A stretch of DNA of 64,000 nt from CSP1-5 sp964348275. GTDB lineage: Bacteria > Methylomirabilota > Methylomirabilia > Methylomirabilales > CSP1-5. Positions 8,482-17,181 of the stretch are shown here, piece after piece. The notes under the pieces were generated by a model. That model searched no databases and was not told where the DNA came from. It saw nothing but the letters and a program-made list of their open reading frames with translations. Position numbers and translations under genes: made by a program. Every line of letters begins with the position of its first letter. Position 1 is the stretch's first letter. The stretch lies in assembly GCA_964348275.1 (NCBI GenBank), contig CAYGBT010000005.1:48391-112390 (forward strand), written 5' to 3'.

Positions 8482-9333
8482 ATGGGAAACACGTTTAGGA
8501 CGGTCTTACTTTTGGGGGCTTTGACCGGCCTCTTAATTGTTTTTGGAGACTACTTCGGGGGATCGCAGGGAATGGTCATTGCCTTCCTCTTCGCCCTCCT
8601 GATGAACTTCGGCTCCTACTGGTATTCCCACAAGATTGTCCTTGCCATGTACAGGGCCCGTGAGGTCACCGAGGCGGAAGCCCCTGAGCTTGTCGGCCTG
8701 GTCCGATCCCTGAGCCAGCGGGCGCACCTCCCCATGCCCAAGGTGTATGTCATCCCTGCTTCGGCCCCGAACGCCTTTGCCACAGGGCGGAATCCACAAC
8801 ATGCTGCCGTTGCGGTCACCGAGGGGATTCTGCAGATCATGAACCGAGACCAGCTGGAGGGCGTGTTGGCCCACGAGTTGGCGCATATCCAAAACCGGGA
8901 CACGCTGATCAGCGCCGTCGCGGCTACGCTGGCCGGCGTGATCATGATGCTGGCCAACATGGCCCGGTGGTTCGCATTCTTCGGAGGCTTTGGCGGGAGA
9001 GATGATGACGAGAGTGGGGGTGGCATCCTTGGCCTTTTGGTCATGTCTATCCTGGCCCCCATCGCCGCCCTTGTCATTCAAATGGCCATCTCCCGCACCC
9101 GCGAGTTTCTGGCTGATGCCACGGCCGGCCGCCTCACGAAAAAGCCCCTTGCCCTGGCATCGGCATTGGAGCGGCTTCAGGCGGCTGCGGAGCGTATTCC
9201 CTTGAATGCCAATCCGGCGACTTCTCATCTCTTCATCGTGAATCCCCTCTCGGGGAGGAGCCTCCTTCGCTTCTTTGCCACCCATCCTCCTATCGAGGAG
9301 CGGGTCAAGCGCCTCCAAGCCTTGCAGGTTTAG
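8482..9333 (+). CDS. htpX: Membrane zinc protease HtpX (M48 family)
   Basis: Inner-membrane endoprotease that degrades misfolded membrane proteins. 283 residues. Two membrane helices at about 7-25 and 30-48 precede the catalytic part; the zinc site is HELAH at 131-135 (HEXXH), followed by two more membrane segments near 145-165 and 177-200 and the third zinc ligand in REFLADATAG. The C-terminal SHLFIVNPL...THPPIEERVKRL block is the HtpX signature. Start ATG has AGGAGG ahead. It directly follows hspR and ends at a strong terminator, so it is probably heat-induced with the same operon. Confidence 0.96.
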   Translation: MGNTFRTVLLLGALTGLLIVFGDYFGGSQGMVIAFLFALLMNFGSYWYSHKIVLAMYRAREVTEAEAPELVGLVRSLSQRAHLPMPKVYVIPASAPNAFATGRNPQHAAVAVTEGILQIMNRDQLEGVLAHELAHIQNRDTLISAVAATLAGVIMMLANMARWFAFFGGFGGRDDDESGGGILGLLVMSILAPIAALVIQMAISRTREFLADATAGRLTKKPLALASALERLQAAAERIPLNANPATSHLFIVNPLSGRSLLRFFATHPPIEERVKRLQALQV

Positions 9334-9345
9334 AAGACATTGGCT

Positions 9346-10008
9346 GTGCACCCTTCACCAAAACGCGAAAGGGCGGGCAAAGCGAGCCTGCCCTTTTCCC
9401 CTTTATGGGTCTTTCTTGTGACTTCGGGGGTTATGGTGAGTGGGTGTGCGATGTTTGCCGGTGCCCCTCCTGAGAAGGTAAGTCTCCGTCCGTCTCCCTC
9501 TCGCCTCCCCACGTACACGGTCAGCGGACAGACCATCATCGCGACCCCCGGACCGATCAGTGTCGCGGTGCGGCCTATGGTTCCGGAGGAGGTGCAGAGG
9601 TATTTCCGCACGCGTCCCGCCAAGCGGAACCCGTTTCGGGAAATGCAGAAAGAAGTCGCCGCGTTCTTTGTTCGGATCGAAAACCGATCCAAGCACCAGC
9701 TGGCGTTTGATCCGGGGATCACAGTCCTCAAGGATGAAAAGAATCGCGCCGCCACTGCAATGGACCCGCATAATCTCTATGAGGCATTTGCCGACAGACC
9801 GGACCTGTTACAGGCCGCCCAGGAAGGGGTCTTGACGAGTTACCTCGTGGTCCCCGCCCAGCAGAGCCGCGAAGGACTCCTGATGTTCCCCGCCTATCCG
9901 AAGGATGCCAAGGCTCTCTTCCTCCAATTTACTTCCCTGTACGCCGGGTCCACGACCTACCCCCTCATCTTTGAGTATACGGTGGTCCCGGAGGAATCGG
10001 AGAAGTAA
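9346..10008 (+). CDS. Putative lipoprotein of unknown function
   Basis: The N-terminal part has a hydrophobic run ending in a lipobox-like VSGC (Cys about residue 34 from the GTG at 9346), followed by about 185 residues of mature protein that are beta-rich with no recognised motif. The start is uncertain: TTG 9340 and GTG 9346 lie upstream of the htpX terminator, with no good ribosome site, whereas a GTG at 9418 would lie after the terminator but leaves too short a signal peptide. I keep the GTG because it alone gives a basic n-region (SPKRERAGK). The protein is probably exported. Frame and composition over 200 codons are convincing; function is unknown. Confidence 0.65.
   Translation: MHPSPKRERAGKASLPFSPLWVFLVTSGVMVSGCAMFAGAPPEKVSLRPSPSRLPTYTVSGQTIIATPGPISVAVRPMVPEEVQRYFRTRPAKRNPFREMQKEVAAFFVRIENRSKHQLAFDPGITVLKDEKNRAATAMDPHNLYEAFADRPDLLQAAQEGVLTSYLVVPAQQSREGLLMFPAYPKDAKALFLQFTSLYAGSTTYPLIFEYTVVPEESEK
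9368..9397 (+). terminator. Rho-independent terminator after htpX
   Basis: An 11-bp stem AAAGGGCGGGC / GCCTGCCCTTT (one G-T pair) with a 7-base loop, followed by a short T/C tract. It begins 35 bases after the htpX stop and closes the heat-shock operon. It lies inside the longest form of the next reading frame, which bears on that gene's start. Confidence 0.75.
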
Positions 10009-10034
10009 ATCCCCCAGAATGAACAGGGTGCAAT

Positions 10035-11693
10035 ATGTCTTTCCGCCCGGAACTGTTCCGAGAGTTAGCAGATGCGTGGCGCCTGCCAAGCGCGGAGGAG
10101 GATTGGGAGGCCTGGCAGCAGGCATTGGAGGCCGTGGAAGATGCGCTTGCCGCCCTTGAGGATGAAGCGCTTGACGGGAGGGAGCCGGCTCTCGTTTTCC
10201 TACCGGGGGAGCCGGTGCCATCTTCTGAAAAGCCGACGGGGTTTCATGCAGAGTCCCACCTCGTGGGAGAGGGACTCGCTGAGCTATCGCTCACCTCAGC
10301 CATAAGCCTCATCCGCCGGCACGAGCTTTCCCCCATTGATCTTGTCCGAGCGGTGCTGGACCGGATCGACGCATTCGGGAAGTCTACGAATGCGTCGATT
10401 GCTTGGTATCCTGAGGTGGCGCTTCAGGCAGCCCGGAAGGCAGAAGATGCTGTCGCCGCCCGCCGCCCCCTCGGCCCGCTCCACGGCATCCCCATTGCGG
10501 TCAAGGATCTCTTTTTCACGGCAGGTCTTCCCACCACGGCTGGCTCCCAGATCCTCACGAATTTTGTCCCCCAGAAGGATGCGACGGTGATTCGCCGTCT
10601 CCGGGAGGCCGGCGCAATCCTTTTGGGAAAGTTGAACCTCCACGAGCTTGCGTACGGGGTGACCAGTGACAACCCGCATTTCGGACCGGTGCGGAATCCC
10701 TGGAATCTGCACCGGATCGCCGGAGGAAGTAGCGGGGGCTCTGCCGCAGCAGTGGCTGCCTCCCTGTGTCTGGCTTCGCTGGGGACCGACACCGGGGGTT
10801 CGATTCGGATCCCGGCTGCTTGCTGTGGAGTGGTGGGGTTGAAGCCGACCTACGGTCGGGTAAGCCGCAACGGCGTCTTTCCCCTGGCCTGGTCCTTAGA
10901 TCACATCGGTCCCATTACGAGAGAGGTGGAGGATGCTGCCTTGTTGCTGGGGGTCTTGGCGGGCCCCGATCCCAGTGATCCGAGCGCGAGCGTTCAACCG
11001 GTTCCCGATTACTGGCGTATGCTCGGGGGGAGTGTGAAGGGGCTTAAAATCGGTCTGCCCACGGAGTTGTTTGCTGACACTGCAGCGATCGATCCCACAG
11101 TGATGGCGGCAGTGCAAGGGGCCCTCCAGATTATGGAAAGCGTCGGGGCGAGCGTGGAGGATGTGTCGGTTCCCTTCCTCCGGCATACGCCCGCGGTACA
11201 GTTCTTGACCCTCGCGGCCGAGGCCAGTGCCAATCACCATCGGCTGCTTCGGACGCGTGGCCGGGAGCTTGGGGTGGACGTCCGGCGGCGGCTGGAGATC
11301 GGGGAATTCGTCACGGCCACGCAGTATGTCCGTGCGCAACAGGCTCGTCGGATCCTCGCAGAGGAGTTTGCCGATCTCTTCCGCCAGACGGACCTGCTGG
11401 TGACACCGACCGTCCCCGTGGGTGCCCCGCCAATCGGGCAGCAATTTGTGACCACTCACGGGGTCCAGCGAAGGATCCAACCGGCCCTCACCCGCTTTAC
11501 GAGCCCATTCAATCTCACGGGGCTTCCCGCTGTTTCTGTCCCCTGCGGTTTTGACGTCGATGGGCTTCCCGTGGGTCTCCAGATGATCGGGCGACCCTTC
11601 GATGAGGCGACGCTGCTTCGAGTAGCCTTTGCCTACCAGCAAGCTAGTCCATGGCACGCCCGGCGCCCCCCGCTCGGAACTCGCGGCTCATAG
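10035..11693 (+). CDS. Amidase-signature family hydrolase
   Basis: Serine amidase of the AS family, which hydrolyses carboxamides with a Ser-cisSer-Lys triad. All three are visible: Lys in AVKDLFF (about residue 158), the cis-Ser in the glycine-rich GGSSGGSAAA (about 233) and the nucleophile in GTDTGGSIR (about 257). The core (about residues 75-550) resembles GatA/AtzE-type enzymes. The first 75 residues are an extra acidic helical part including a GatC-like helix, perhaps a fused GatC-type domain. No gatB or gatC is adjacent, so a tRNA-dependent amidotransferase role is unlikely; substrate unknown. 552 residues. Confidence 0.9.
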   Translation: MSFRPELFRELADAWRLPSAEEDWEAWQQALEAVEDALAALEDEALDGREPALVFLPGEPVPSSEKPTGFHAESHLVGEGLAELSLTSAISLIRRHELSPIDLVRAVLDRIDAFGKSTNASIAWYPEVALQAARKAEDAVAARRPLGPLHGIPIAVKDLFFTAGLPTTAGSQILTNFVPQKDATVIRRLREAGAILLGKLNLHELAYGVTSDNPHFGPVRNPWNLHRIAGGSSGGSAAAVAASLCLASLGTDTGGSIRIPAACCGVVGLKPTYGRVSRNGVFPLAWSLDHIGPITREVEDAALLLGVLAGPDPSDPSASVQPVPDYWRMLGGSVKGLKIGLPTELFADTAAIDPTVMAAVQGALQIMESVGASVEDVSVPFLRHTPAVQFLTLAAEASANHHRLLRTRGRELGVDVRRRLEIGEFVTATQYVRAQQARRILAEEFADLFRQTDLLVTPTVPVGAPPIGQQFVTTHGVQRRIQPALTRFTSPFNLTGLPAVSVPCGFDVDGLPVGLQMIGRPFDEATLLRVAFAYQQASPWHARRPPLGTRGS

Positions 11694-11809
11694 CACTTCG
11701 CACTTAGCAGTCACCAATCAGCCTGCCAGCATGCTAGCGTCCTAGCATCCAAGCTTTCTGGCGACGAGCTACTTATAAGCTGACAGATGATGGCTGATAG
11801 CTGTGAAGC

Positions 11810-12118
11810 TCACTTCAGAAAGTTGGCAAGGCGCGCCTGAAGGGTGGCGAGGTCGGCGTTTCGAATCCGGATGCGCTTACGGCGGGCGTTGGCTCCGGCG
11901 AAAACCTCGATTCGACTCACGGGGATGTTCAGGGCGTCGGCCAACAGACGACGGCAGGCTGCGTTGGCTTTGCCTTGGACGGGAGGGGCGCTGACGGAAA
12001 TCTTCAGGACCCCCTCCCGCACCCCGACGATCTCATCCCGCCTGGCGCCCGGCTGGACAAGAACGGGGAGAAACAGATCAGCCCCCCGCGCGTGGAGGTT
12101 TAAGGTCGTGAGATCCAC
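11810..12118 (-). CDS. yggU: DUF167 / UPF0235 family protein (YggU-like)
   Basis: 102-residue single-domain protein with the family hallmarks VQPGARRDEIVG near the start and PPVQGKANAACRRLLA in the middle, followed by VEVFAGANARRKRIRI. The biochemical role of the family is not established. It overlaps the end of the divIVA-like gene by 41 bases and ends the minus-strand cluster proC-yggT-divIVA-yggU, an arrangement conserved in many bacteria near cell-division genes. Confidence 0.92.
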   Translation of the reverse strand: MDLTTLNLHARGADLFLPVLVQPGARRDEIVGVREGVLKISVSAPPVQGKANAACRRLLADALNIPVSRIEVFAGANARRKRIRIRNADLATLQARLANFLK

Positions 12119-12575
12119 TCGTCTCTTCTGCGGCCTCAGCGGCGAGCAAATCCTGGTGGAGCTTGATCGCCGCTCGAATCCTGCTCTCGAAGAGGGCCTT
12201 CTGCCGCTTCAGGTCCGCGACCCTTCCCTGCATTTGCGCGAGGGTTACGTGGGCTCTCTCCAGAAGCTTTTCCGCCTTGAGCTCCGCGTCCTTGAGGATG
12301 AGATCAGCCTCCTTCCGGGATTTGTCCTTGATCTCTTCTGCCAACCGTTGGACGGAGAGAAGGGCCTCCTTGAGTTGATTTTCCCGCTGCTCATAAGTGT
12401 GGAGTCGGATCTCTAGCCTCTGGATCTGTTCCTCCTGCAAGGCATTCTCCTTGAGGAGGCGCTGGAGTTCCTCGGCGACTCCTTCGAGAAAGGTCTTGAC
12501 CTCGACCGGATCGAGTCCTCGAAAGCGCCGCTGAAATTCCCGCTGGGTGATATCGATAGGGGTCAGTTCCGTCAT
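12078..12575 (-). CDS. DivIVA-like coiled-coil protein
   Basis: 165 residues. The N-terminus TPIDITQREFQRRFRGLDPVEV is the DivIVA membrane-targeting crossed-loop segment (the F and R residues insert into negatively curved membrane), followed by VKTFLEGVAEELQRLL and a long coiled coil to about residue 150. DivIVA proteins recruit division or envelope-growth factors to poles and septa. The ATG at 12575 overlaps the stop of the yggT gene as ATGA, has GGAG ahead, and is preferred over the ATG at 12587. A 41-base overlap with the next gene also indicates coupled translation. Confidence 0.88.
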   Translation of the reverse strand: MTELTPIDITQREFQRRFRGLDPVEVKTFLEGVAEELQRLLKENALQEEQIQRLEIRLHTYEQRENQLKEALLSVQRLAEEIKDKSRKEADLILKDAELKAEKLLERAHVTLAQMQGRVADLKRQKALFESRIRAAIKLHQDLLAAEAAEETSGSHDLKPPRAGG

Positions 12576-12868
12576 CGAAATCTCCATGCCAGCTCCCGCA
12601 GGGAGGCCACGAGGAATTGGTCGAGGAAGATGATCGCAAGGATGACCACCAGGGGGGAGAAATCGATTCCCCAGGTCACCGGCAGCGCGCGGCGTACCGG
12701 CTGCAGCACAGGCTCGGTGGCGCGGTAGAGGAACTGGACGATAGGGTTGTAGGGATCAGGGTTGACCCAAGAGATGATGGCTCGGATGATGATGATCCAC
12801 ATGTAGATATTGAGGGCAATGCCCAAAAGTTGCGCGAGGGCATTCAACAGGTTGGCAAAGACGAACAT
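12572..12868 (-). CDS. yggT: YggT family membrane protein
   Basis: 98 residues with two membrane helices (about 5-30 and 68-90) separated by the conserved loop IISWVNPDPYNPIVQFLYRATEP, written here in part as SWVNPDPYNP, and DFSPLVVILAIIFL. YggT proteins sit in the inner membrane, with links to osmotic stress, thylakoid or division organisation. Starts three bases after the proC stop and overlaps the divIVA-like gene by four bases, so the genes are co-translated. Confidence 0.93.
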   Translation of the reverse strand: MFVFANLLNALAQLLGIALNIYMWIIIIRAIISWVNPDPYNPIVQFLYRATEPVLQPVRRALPVTWGIDFSPLVVILAIIFLDQFLVASLRELAWRFR

Positions 12869-12871
12869 ACC

Positions 12872-13693
12872 TTATCCCCTCCCGAGCTCCTGCGAGCGCC
12901 GGGTTGCCGCCTCGACGGCGGCCATGAGCGTTCCACGCAACCCGGCCTGTTCCAGGACGTGAAGCCCGGCAATGGTGGTCCCCCCAGGCGAGGTGACGGT
13001 ATCCCTAAGCCTGGCAGGGTGTTCGCCGGTTTCCAAGACCATGCGGGCAGCTCCGAGCACGGTTTGGGCCGCCAGCAGCGTGGCCACCTCGCGGGAGAGC
13101 CCCATGCGGACCCCAGCGTCCGAGAGGGCCTCGATCACGACAAAAATGTAAGCGGGGCCACTCCCGCTCAGACCGGTCACGGCATCCATGTGGCCTTCCT
13201 CGGTGTGGACGACTCGACCTACCGCCTCGAAAATCTGCCGTGCGACTTCGAGATCCTCCGGGGTCGCGTGTTGCCCCGGCGCGATGGCACTGACACCCGC
13301 CAGGAGGAGGGCGGGCGCGTTCGGCATAATTCGGACAACGCGCGTTGGTTGGGGAAGCCTCGCTTCAATATAGGTGGTTCGGATCCCGGCGGCGATGGAG
13401 AGGAAGAGATGGTCTTCTGACACCGTTCCACGCAGGTCGAGCAGGACCTGATCCATGACCTGGGGTTTGACAGCAAGGAGCAGGATCTGGGCCTTGTTTG
13501 CGGCCTCCCCGTTGTCGGCCAAGGTCTCGATCTGATATGCCTTGCGGATCGCCGCCAGGCGATCCGTTCGGATATCGGTCGCGATCAACTGCTCCGGTCG
13601 AACCCTGCCTGCCCCGAGCAGGCCTTTGATCAGGGCTTCGCCCATGTTCCCCGCGCCGATGAACGCGATGCGTTTGTCCTGCAGTCCTTTCAC
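12872..13693 (-). CDS. proC: Pyrroline-5-carboxylate reductase
   Basis: Last step of proline synthesis: reduces 1-pyrroline-5-carboxylate with NAD(P)H. 273 residues, normal length. Rossmann motif AFIGAGNMGEALIKGL at residues 10-25; the conserved VRIMPNAPALL and the signature around DAVTGLSGSGPAYIF; C-terminal TVTSPGGTTIAGL with the substrate-binding Ser/Thr residues. First gene of the minus-strand proC-yggT-divIVA-yggU operon, divergent from uvrC with a 143-base gap that must hold both promoters. Confidence 0.97.
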   Translation of the reverse strand: MKGLQDKRIAFIGAGNMGEALIKGLLGAGRVRPEQLIATDIRTDRLAAIRKAYQIETLADNGEAANKAQILLLAVKPQVMDQVLLDLRGTVSEDHLFLSIAAGIRTTYIEARLPQPTRVVRIMPNAPALLLAGVSAIAPGQHATPEDLEVARQIFEAVGRVVHTEEGHMDAVTGLSGSGPAYIFVVIEALSDAGVRMGLSREVATLLAAQTVLGAARMVLETGEHPARLRDTVTSPGGTTIAGLHVLEQAGLRGTLMAAVEAATRRSQELGRG

Positions 13694-13771
13694 AGCCTTC
13701 CCTCAATTGTTTCACTTATAACTTGAGAATGTAACGGGAGTCAAGCGATTCATTTGAAGGAGGCCCCCTTT

Positions 13772-13852
13772 ATGGAGGCTCTTGCCCTCCCATACTGCCG
13801 CTTGACACCCTTGCCTCGTTTGACGAAGATCAAGACATGGAGCTTTCTGTAA
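13772..13852 (+). CDS. Possible 26-residue leader ORF overlapping the uvrC start
   Basis: ATG at 13772 has GAAGGAGG at an 8-base spacing, the best ribosome site in this gap, and runs 26 codons to a TAA at 13850, 16 bases into uvrC in another frame. uvrC itself lacks a clear ribosome site, so translation of this ORF could deliver ribosomes to the uvrC ATG. The peptide (basic, with several Leu and Pro) has no recognised motif. Could equally be chance. Confidence 0.35.
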   Translation: MEALALPYCRLTPLPRLTKIKTWSFL

Positions 13853-15633
13853 AGATCAAGGGCTTGCCCGACCGACCCGGGGTCTATCTCTTCAAGGGAA
13901 AAAGGGGCGAGGTCCTTTACATCGGTAAGGCACGTTCGCTCAGGAAGCGGGTCCCGTCCTACTTTCAGGGGCGGGATGTGCCATCGGAGCGCTCTGAGCG
14001 GTTGGCGCGCCTGCTCTTGCAGGTCATGGACGTGGAGGTGATCGTCACCGACAATGAGTTGGAGGCCTTGATCTTGGAGTCGAATCTCGTCAAGGAGCGG
14101 CAGCCTAGATATAACGTCGTGCTCAAAGATGACAAACATTACCCCTTTCTCAGGCTCGACCTTCAAGATCCCTGGCCGCGATTGCAAGTGGTTCGAAAGG
14201 TGAAAGAGGACGAGGCCCTCTACTTCGGTCCGTACGTTCCTACCACCACCATGTGGCAGCTCCTCCACCTCATCAACCGGACCTTTCCTATACGGAAATG
14301 TCCCGACGTGAGGGGGCGACGCCACTGCCTGGATTATCATCTGGGCCGGTGCCTCGGGCCATGCGAGGGGTCAGTAGGCAAGGCGGAGTATGATCAGGTG
14401 GTAGAGCGAGTTCGGCTGGTTCTGGAGGGACGGGATAGGGAGCTGGCCAAGCACATCGAGGATGGGATGCGCCAGGCGGCGGAGAAGCTGGAGTTTGAGC
14501 GAGCAGCCAAGCTCCGCGATCAACTCTTCACCCTCAGGGAGGCCCTGGCCGGACAGAAAGTGCTCTCACCAAGAGGTGAGGAGCAGGATGTCTTCGGGGT
14601 GAGTATTGAGGGAGGCGAAGCCAATGTTCAAGTCCTCCTGATCCGCCAGGGACGGCTAGTTGGGCGAGAGTCCTTCAGCTTCGGGGAGGGGCTTAGCCGC
14701 GGGTTAGGAGACCTTCTGGATGCCGTCATCAGGCAATTTTATCTCCGTCGGCGTGCCATCCCGCTTGAGGTGCTCGCGTCACACCAGACGGAGGATATGG
14801 AGGTGATCGGGCGGTGGCTTTCGGAGCGGGCCGGGCACCGTGTGGTGATCCGCCATCCTCAGCGGGGCCGGAAGGCTCGCCTGGTCCAGCTGGCTGTAAA
14901 GAACGCCCAGATCGCCCTGATGGCGAGCGTGAAATCGGCGGCAGGCCGCGAGGCGGCTTTGAAAGAACTCGAGAATGTGCTGAACCTTTCCTGCCTTCCT
15001 CACCGGATCGAGGCCTTTGATGTCTCGAATATCCAAGGATTGCTTGCCGTCGGCTCCCAGGTGGTCTTTGAGGATGGTATACCCCGTCGATCGGACTACA
15101 AGCGGTATCGGATCAAGACGGTCAGCGGGGCTGATGACTACGCCATGCTGGAAGAGGTTCTGCGGCGACGTTTCGCCAGGGCGTCGGAGTGGCCCTTGCC
15201 TGATCTGATCCTCATAGACGGCGGGCGGGGACAACTCAATGTTGCCCTCAAGGTGGCGCGGGGACTGGGGCGGCGGGACCTACCGATCATTTCCTTGGCC
15301 AAGGAGGAAGAGGTCGTTCACCAGCCGCGTCGTCCCGTGCCGACTGCGCTTCCCGAAGGGTCCCGGGCCAAGCATCTGCTTCAGCAGATTCGGGACGAGG
15401 CCCATCGGTTCGCTCTCACGTACCACAAGCAACTTCGGAGAAAGCAGAGCCTGGTCTCGATCCTCCAGGAGATCCCTGGCGTAGGAGAAAAACGGCGGCT
15501 GGCCCTGTTGAGGCAATTTGGTTCTCTCAAGGCCATGCAGCAGGCCAGCATCGAAGAGATCCGAACAGTGGGGGGGCTCCCTTCCCACACCGCGGCCGCC
15601 GTGCACGACTTTTTGCAGGCCATGAGCGAATAA
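13837..15633 (+). CDS. uvrC: UvrABC excinuclease subunit C
   Basis: Makes both incisions around DNA lesions in nucleotide excision repair, with UvrA and UvrB. 598 residues: GIY-YIG nuclease at 10-90 (PGVYLFKGKRGEVLYIG, with catalytic KARSLRKRV), a cysteine cluster near 150-180 (KCP...CLDYHLGRCLGPCEG), the UVR motif that binds UvrB near 205-240, the RNase H-like second nuclease (EAFDVSNIQG, LILIDGGRGQLN), and two helix-hairpin-helix motifs at the end (IPGVGEKRRLALLRQFG, VGGLPSHTAAAVHDFL). The ATG has no good ribosome site, but a 26-codon ORF with a strong site overlaps it (see separate entry). Confidence 0.97.
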   Translation: MELSVKIKGLPDRPGVYLFKGKRGEVLYIGKARSLRKRVPSYFQGRDVPSERSERLARLLLQVMDVEVIVTDNELEALILESNLVKERQPRYNVVLKDDKHYPFLRLDLQDPWPRLQVVRKVKEDEALYFGPYVPTTTMWQLLHLINRTFPIRKCPDVRGRRHCLDYHLGRCLGPCEGSVGKAEYDQVVERVRLVLEGRDRELAKHIEDGMRQAAEKLEFERAAKLRDQLFTLREALAGQKVLSPRGEEQDVFGVSIEGGEANVQVLLIRQGRLVGRESFSFGEGLSRGLGDLLDAVIRQFYLRRRAIPLEVLASHQTEDMEVIGRWLSERAGHRVVIRHPQRGRKARLVQLAVKNAQIALMASVKSAAGREAALKELENVLNLSCLPHRIEAFDVSNIQGLLAVGSQVVFEDGIPRRSDYKRYRIKTVSGADDYAMLEEVLRRRFARASEWPLPDLILIDGGRGQLNVALKVARGLGRRDLPIISLAKEEEVVHQPRRPVPTALPEGSRAKHLLQQIRDEAHRFALTYHKQLRRKQSLVSILQEIPGVGEKRRLALLRQFGSLKAMQQASIEEIRTVGGLPSHTAAAVHDFLQAMSE

Positions 15634-15775
15634 CTCCCCCCTTTCTGGATGCTGCTGCTGCGCCGCTGGTTCAATGGTGGGCGCCGAGGGTTCGAGCGGG
15701 CGCCGACCCGTGCATCGCAAGTGTTGGCTTTGCCGCCTCGTTGCCGGGTCCGAAGACATATGGTAGGGTAGGGAC

Positions 15776-16666
15776 ATGAAGCCAGGAGAACTCACCAAGG
15801 CAGTCATCGAGGGGGCACGGAACGTCGCCAAAGAGGCGGGGGTTCGGGCCGTCTTCCTCAATGCCGACTTGATCTCTGATCCTACCCAGCTGACGGGACT
15901 TTTCGGTGAGACCGAGGTGATCCTCTTCACCAGGAAGCGGCTTGAGGCGCTGGAGCTTGAGGGGATTACCGAGAAAGTCATCCACTTGCCACCGGTGCAA
16001 CTGAAGCGTATGGAACAGATCAAGCTAGCCGCGCTCTTGGCCCTATCCAAGGGTCATCTCCGGCCAGGGGATCTCATCCTCTTCCTCTCGGGGATCCAGC
16101 ACCTGGGCTCACTCGATACCATGGTGGTGATGGAGGTAGGGGAGGAGTTCGAGATCTTCTCGCTCAAGGAGGCGGCTTCATTTGTAAAGGTGGTGAAGCC
16201 CGAGGTCTTCGCCAGAGTGGTGGACTTTGCGGTGGAAGTGGCTCAGGAGGGCCGAGAGGGCAAACCGCTCGGGGCTCTCTTCGTCCTGGGAGACACGGAC
16301 GCCGTCGTGAAGTATGCCGATCAGCTTGTGTTGAACCCCTTCCAAGGCTATCCCGATGACCGGCGAAACATCCTGGATCCGCGCATCTTGGAGTCGGTGA
16401 AAGAGTTTTGTGCCATCGACGGTGCCTTCGTCGTTCGCTCGGACGGCGTGATCATGACCGCCGGGGCCTTCCTCCGGCCCCCGGTCCCGGGGGAGAAGCT
16501 CCCCCCGGGTCTTGGGGCGAGGCACGCGGTGGCAGCGTCGATGAGCGCCAGCACCAATGCCATCCTCGTAACCCTGTCGGAATCTACGGGAACCGTCCGG
16601 ATCTTCAAGGGTGGGCGGATGGTGACCGAGATCGAGCGGAGCCCCAGCAAGCAAGGAGGCAAGTAG
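15776..16666 (+). CDS. DacZ-like diadenylate cyclase (DisA_N/DAC domain)
   Basis: Expected to join two ATP into the second messenger cyclic di-AMP. 296 residues: an N-terminal half resembling the pyruvate-kinase C-terminal-like domain of archaeal DacZ (residues 1-140), then a DAC domain with the DGA motif at 215-217 (IDGAFVVRSDG) and the second motif GLGARHAVAASMS at 245-257. The usual RHR of bacterial DacA/DisA is RHA here, as in the DacZ group where only RH is strict. C-terminal VTLSESTGTVRIFKGG is typical of the domain. No membrane helix, so cytosolic. Followed by a strong terminator. Confidence 0.82.
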   Translation: MKPGELTKAVIEGARNVAKEAGVRAVFLNADLISDPTQLTGLFGETEVILFTRKRLEALELEGITEKVIHLPPVQLKRMEQIKLAALLALSKGHLRPGDLILFLSGIQHLGSLDTMVVMEVGEEFEIFSLKEAASFVKVVKPEVFARVVDFAVEVAQEGREGKPLGALFVLGDTDAVVKYADQLVLNPFQGYPDDRRNILDPRILESVKEFCAIDGAFVVRSDGVIMTAGAFLRPPVPGEKLPPGLGARHAVAASMSASTNAILVTLSESTGTVRIFKGGRMVTEIERSPSKQGGK

Positions 16667-16699
16667 GGTGACAGGCGCCACTCATGGGGCGATCCCCTT

Positions 16700-16742
16700 G
16701 GCCGTGGTCCTTTTTCCTTGAAATGACCACGGCCCTGTTTTT
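16700..16742 (+). terminator. Rho-independent terminator after the diadenylate cyclase gene
   Basis: Perfect 10-bp stem GGCCGTGGTC / GACCACGGCC with a 15-base loop, followed by CTGTTTTT. It starts 34 bases after the stop codon and separates the gene from ridA. Confidence 0.85.
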
Positions 16743-16767
16743 GAGGAGCGAGAGGAGGTCGGGAAGC

Positions 16768-17181
16768 GTGGGAGCACATCGGGAATCGAAGGGGCGCGAG
16801 GTCGTGACCACGGATAAGGCTCCGAAAGCGGTCGGGCCCTATGTGCAGGCGGTGAAGGCGGACGGGTTTCTGTTCACTGCGGGACAGATCGGATTGGATC
16901 CGGCCTCTGGTAAGCTCGTGGAGGGAGGAATTGAGGCCCAGACGAGACGGGTGCTGGAAAATCTCAAAGCAGTAGTGGAAGCGGCAGGTGGCTCTCTGAC
17001 GCAGGTGGTGAAGACGACGGTCTACCTCACCGACCTCAGTCACTTTCAGGCCATGAATCAAGTCTACGCGACGTTTTTTTTTGAAGGGCACAGCCCAGCC
17101 CGTTCTACGGTGGGGGTGGCAGAGCTCCCTTTGGGGGCTCTAGTCGAGATCGAACTGGTCGCGCTCTTGGAGAAGAGATGA
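16768..17181 (+). CDS. ridA: RidA/YjgF/YER057c family enamine-imine deaminase
   Basis: Hydrolyses reactive 2-aminoacrylate and similar enamines/imines in the cytosol. The core runs TTDKAPKAVGPYVQAV ... FTAGQIGLDP ... VVKTTVYLTDLSHFQAMN ... PARSTVGVAELPLGALVEIE; the arginine of PARSTV, which binds the substrate carboxylate, is present. The GTG at 16768 has AGGAGG nine bases ahead and is preferred over an in-frame ATG at 16684 that lies inside the upstream terminator. Overlaps the ogt start by four bases (ATGA). Confidence 0.93.
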   Translation: MGAHRESKGREVVTTDKAPKAVGPYVQAVKADGFLFTAGQIGLDPASGKLVEGGIEAQTRRVLENLKAVVEAAGGSLTQVVKTTVYLTDLSHFQAMNQVYATFFFEGHSPARSTVGVAELPLGALVEIELVALLEKR

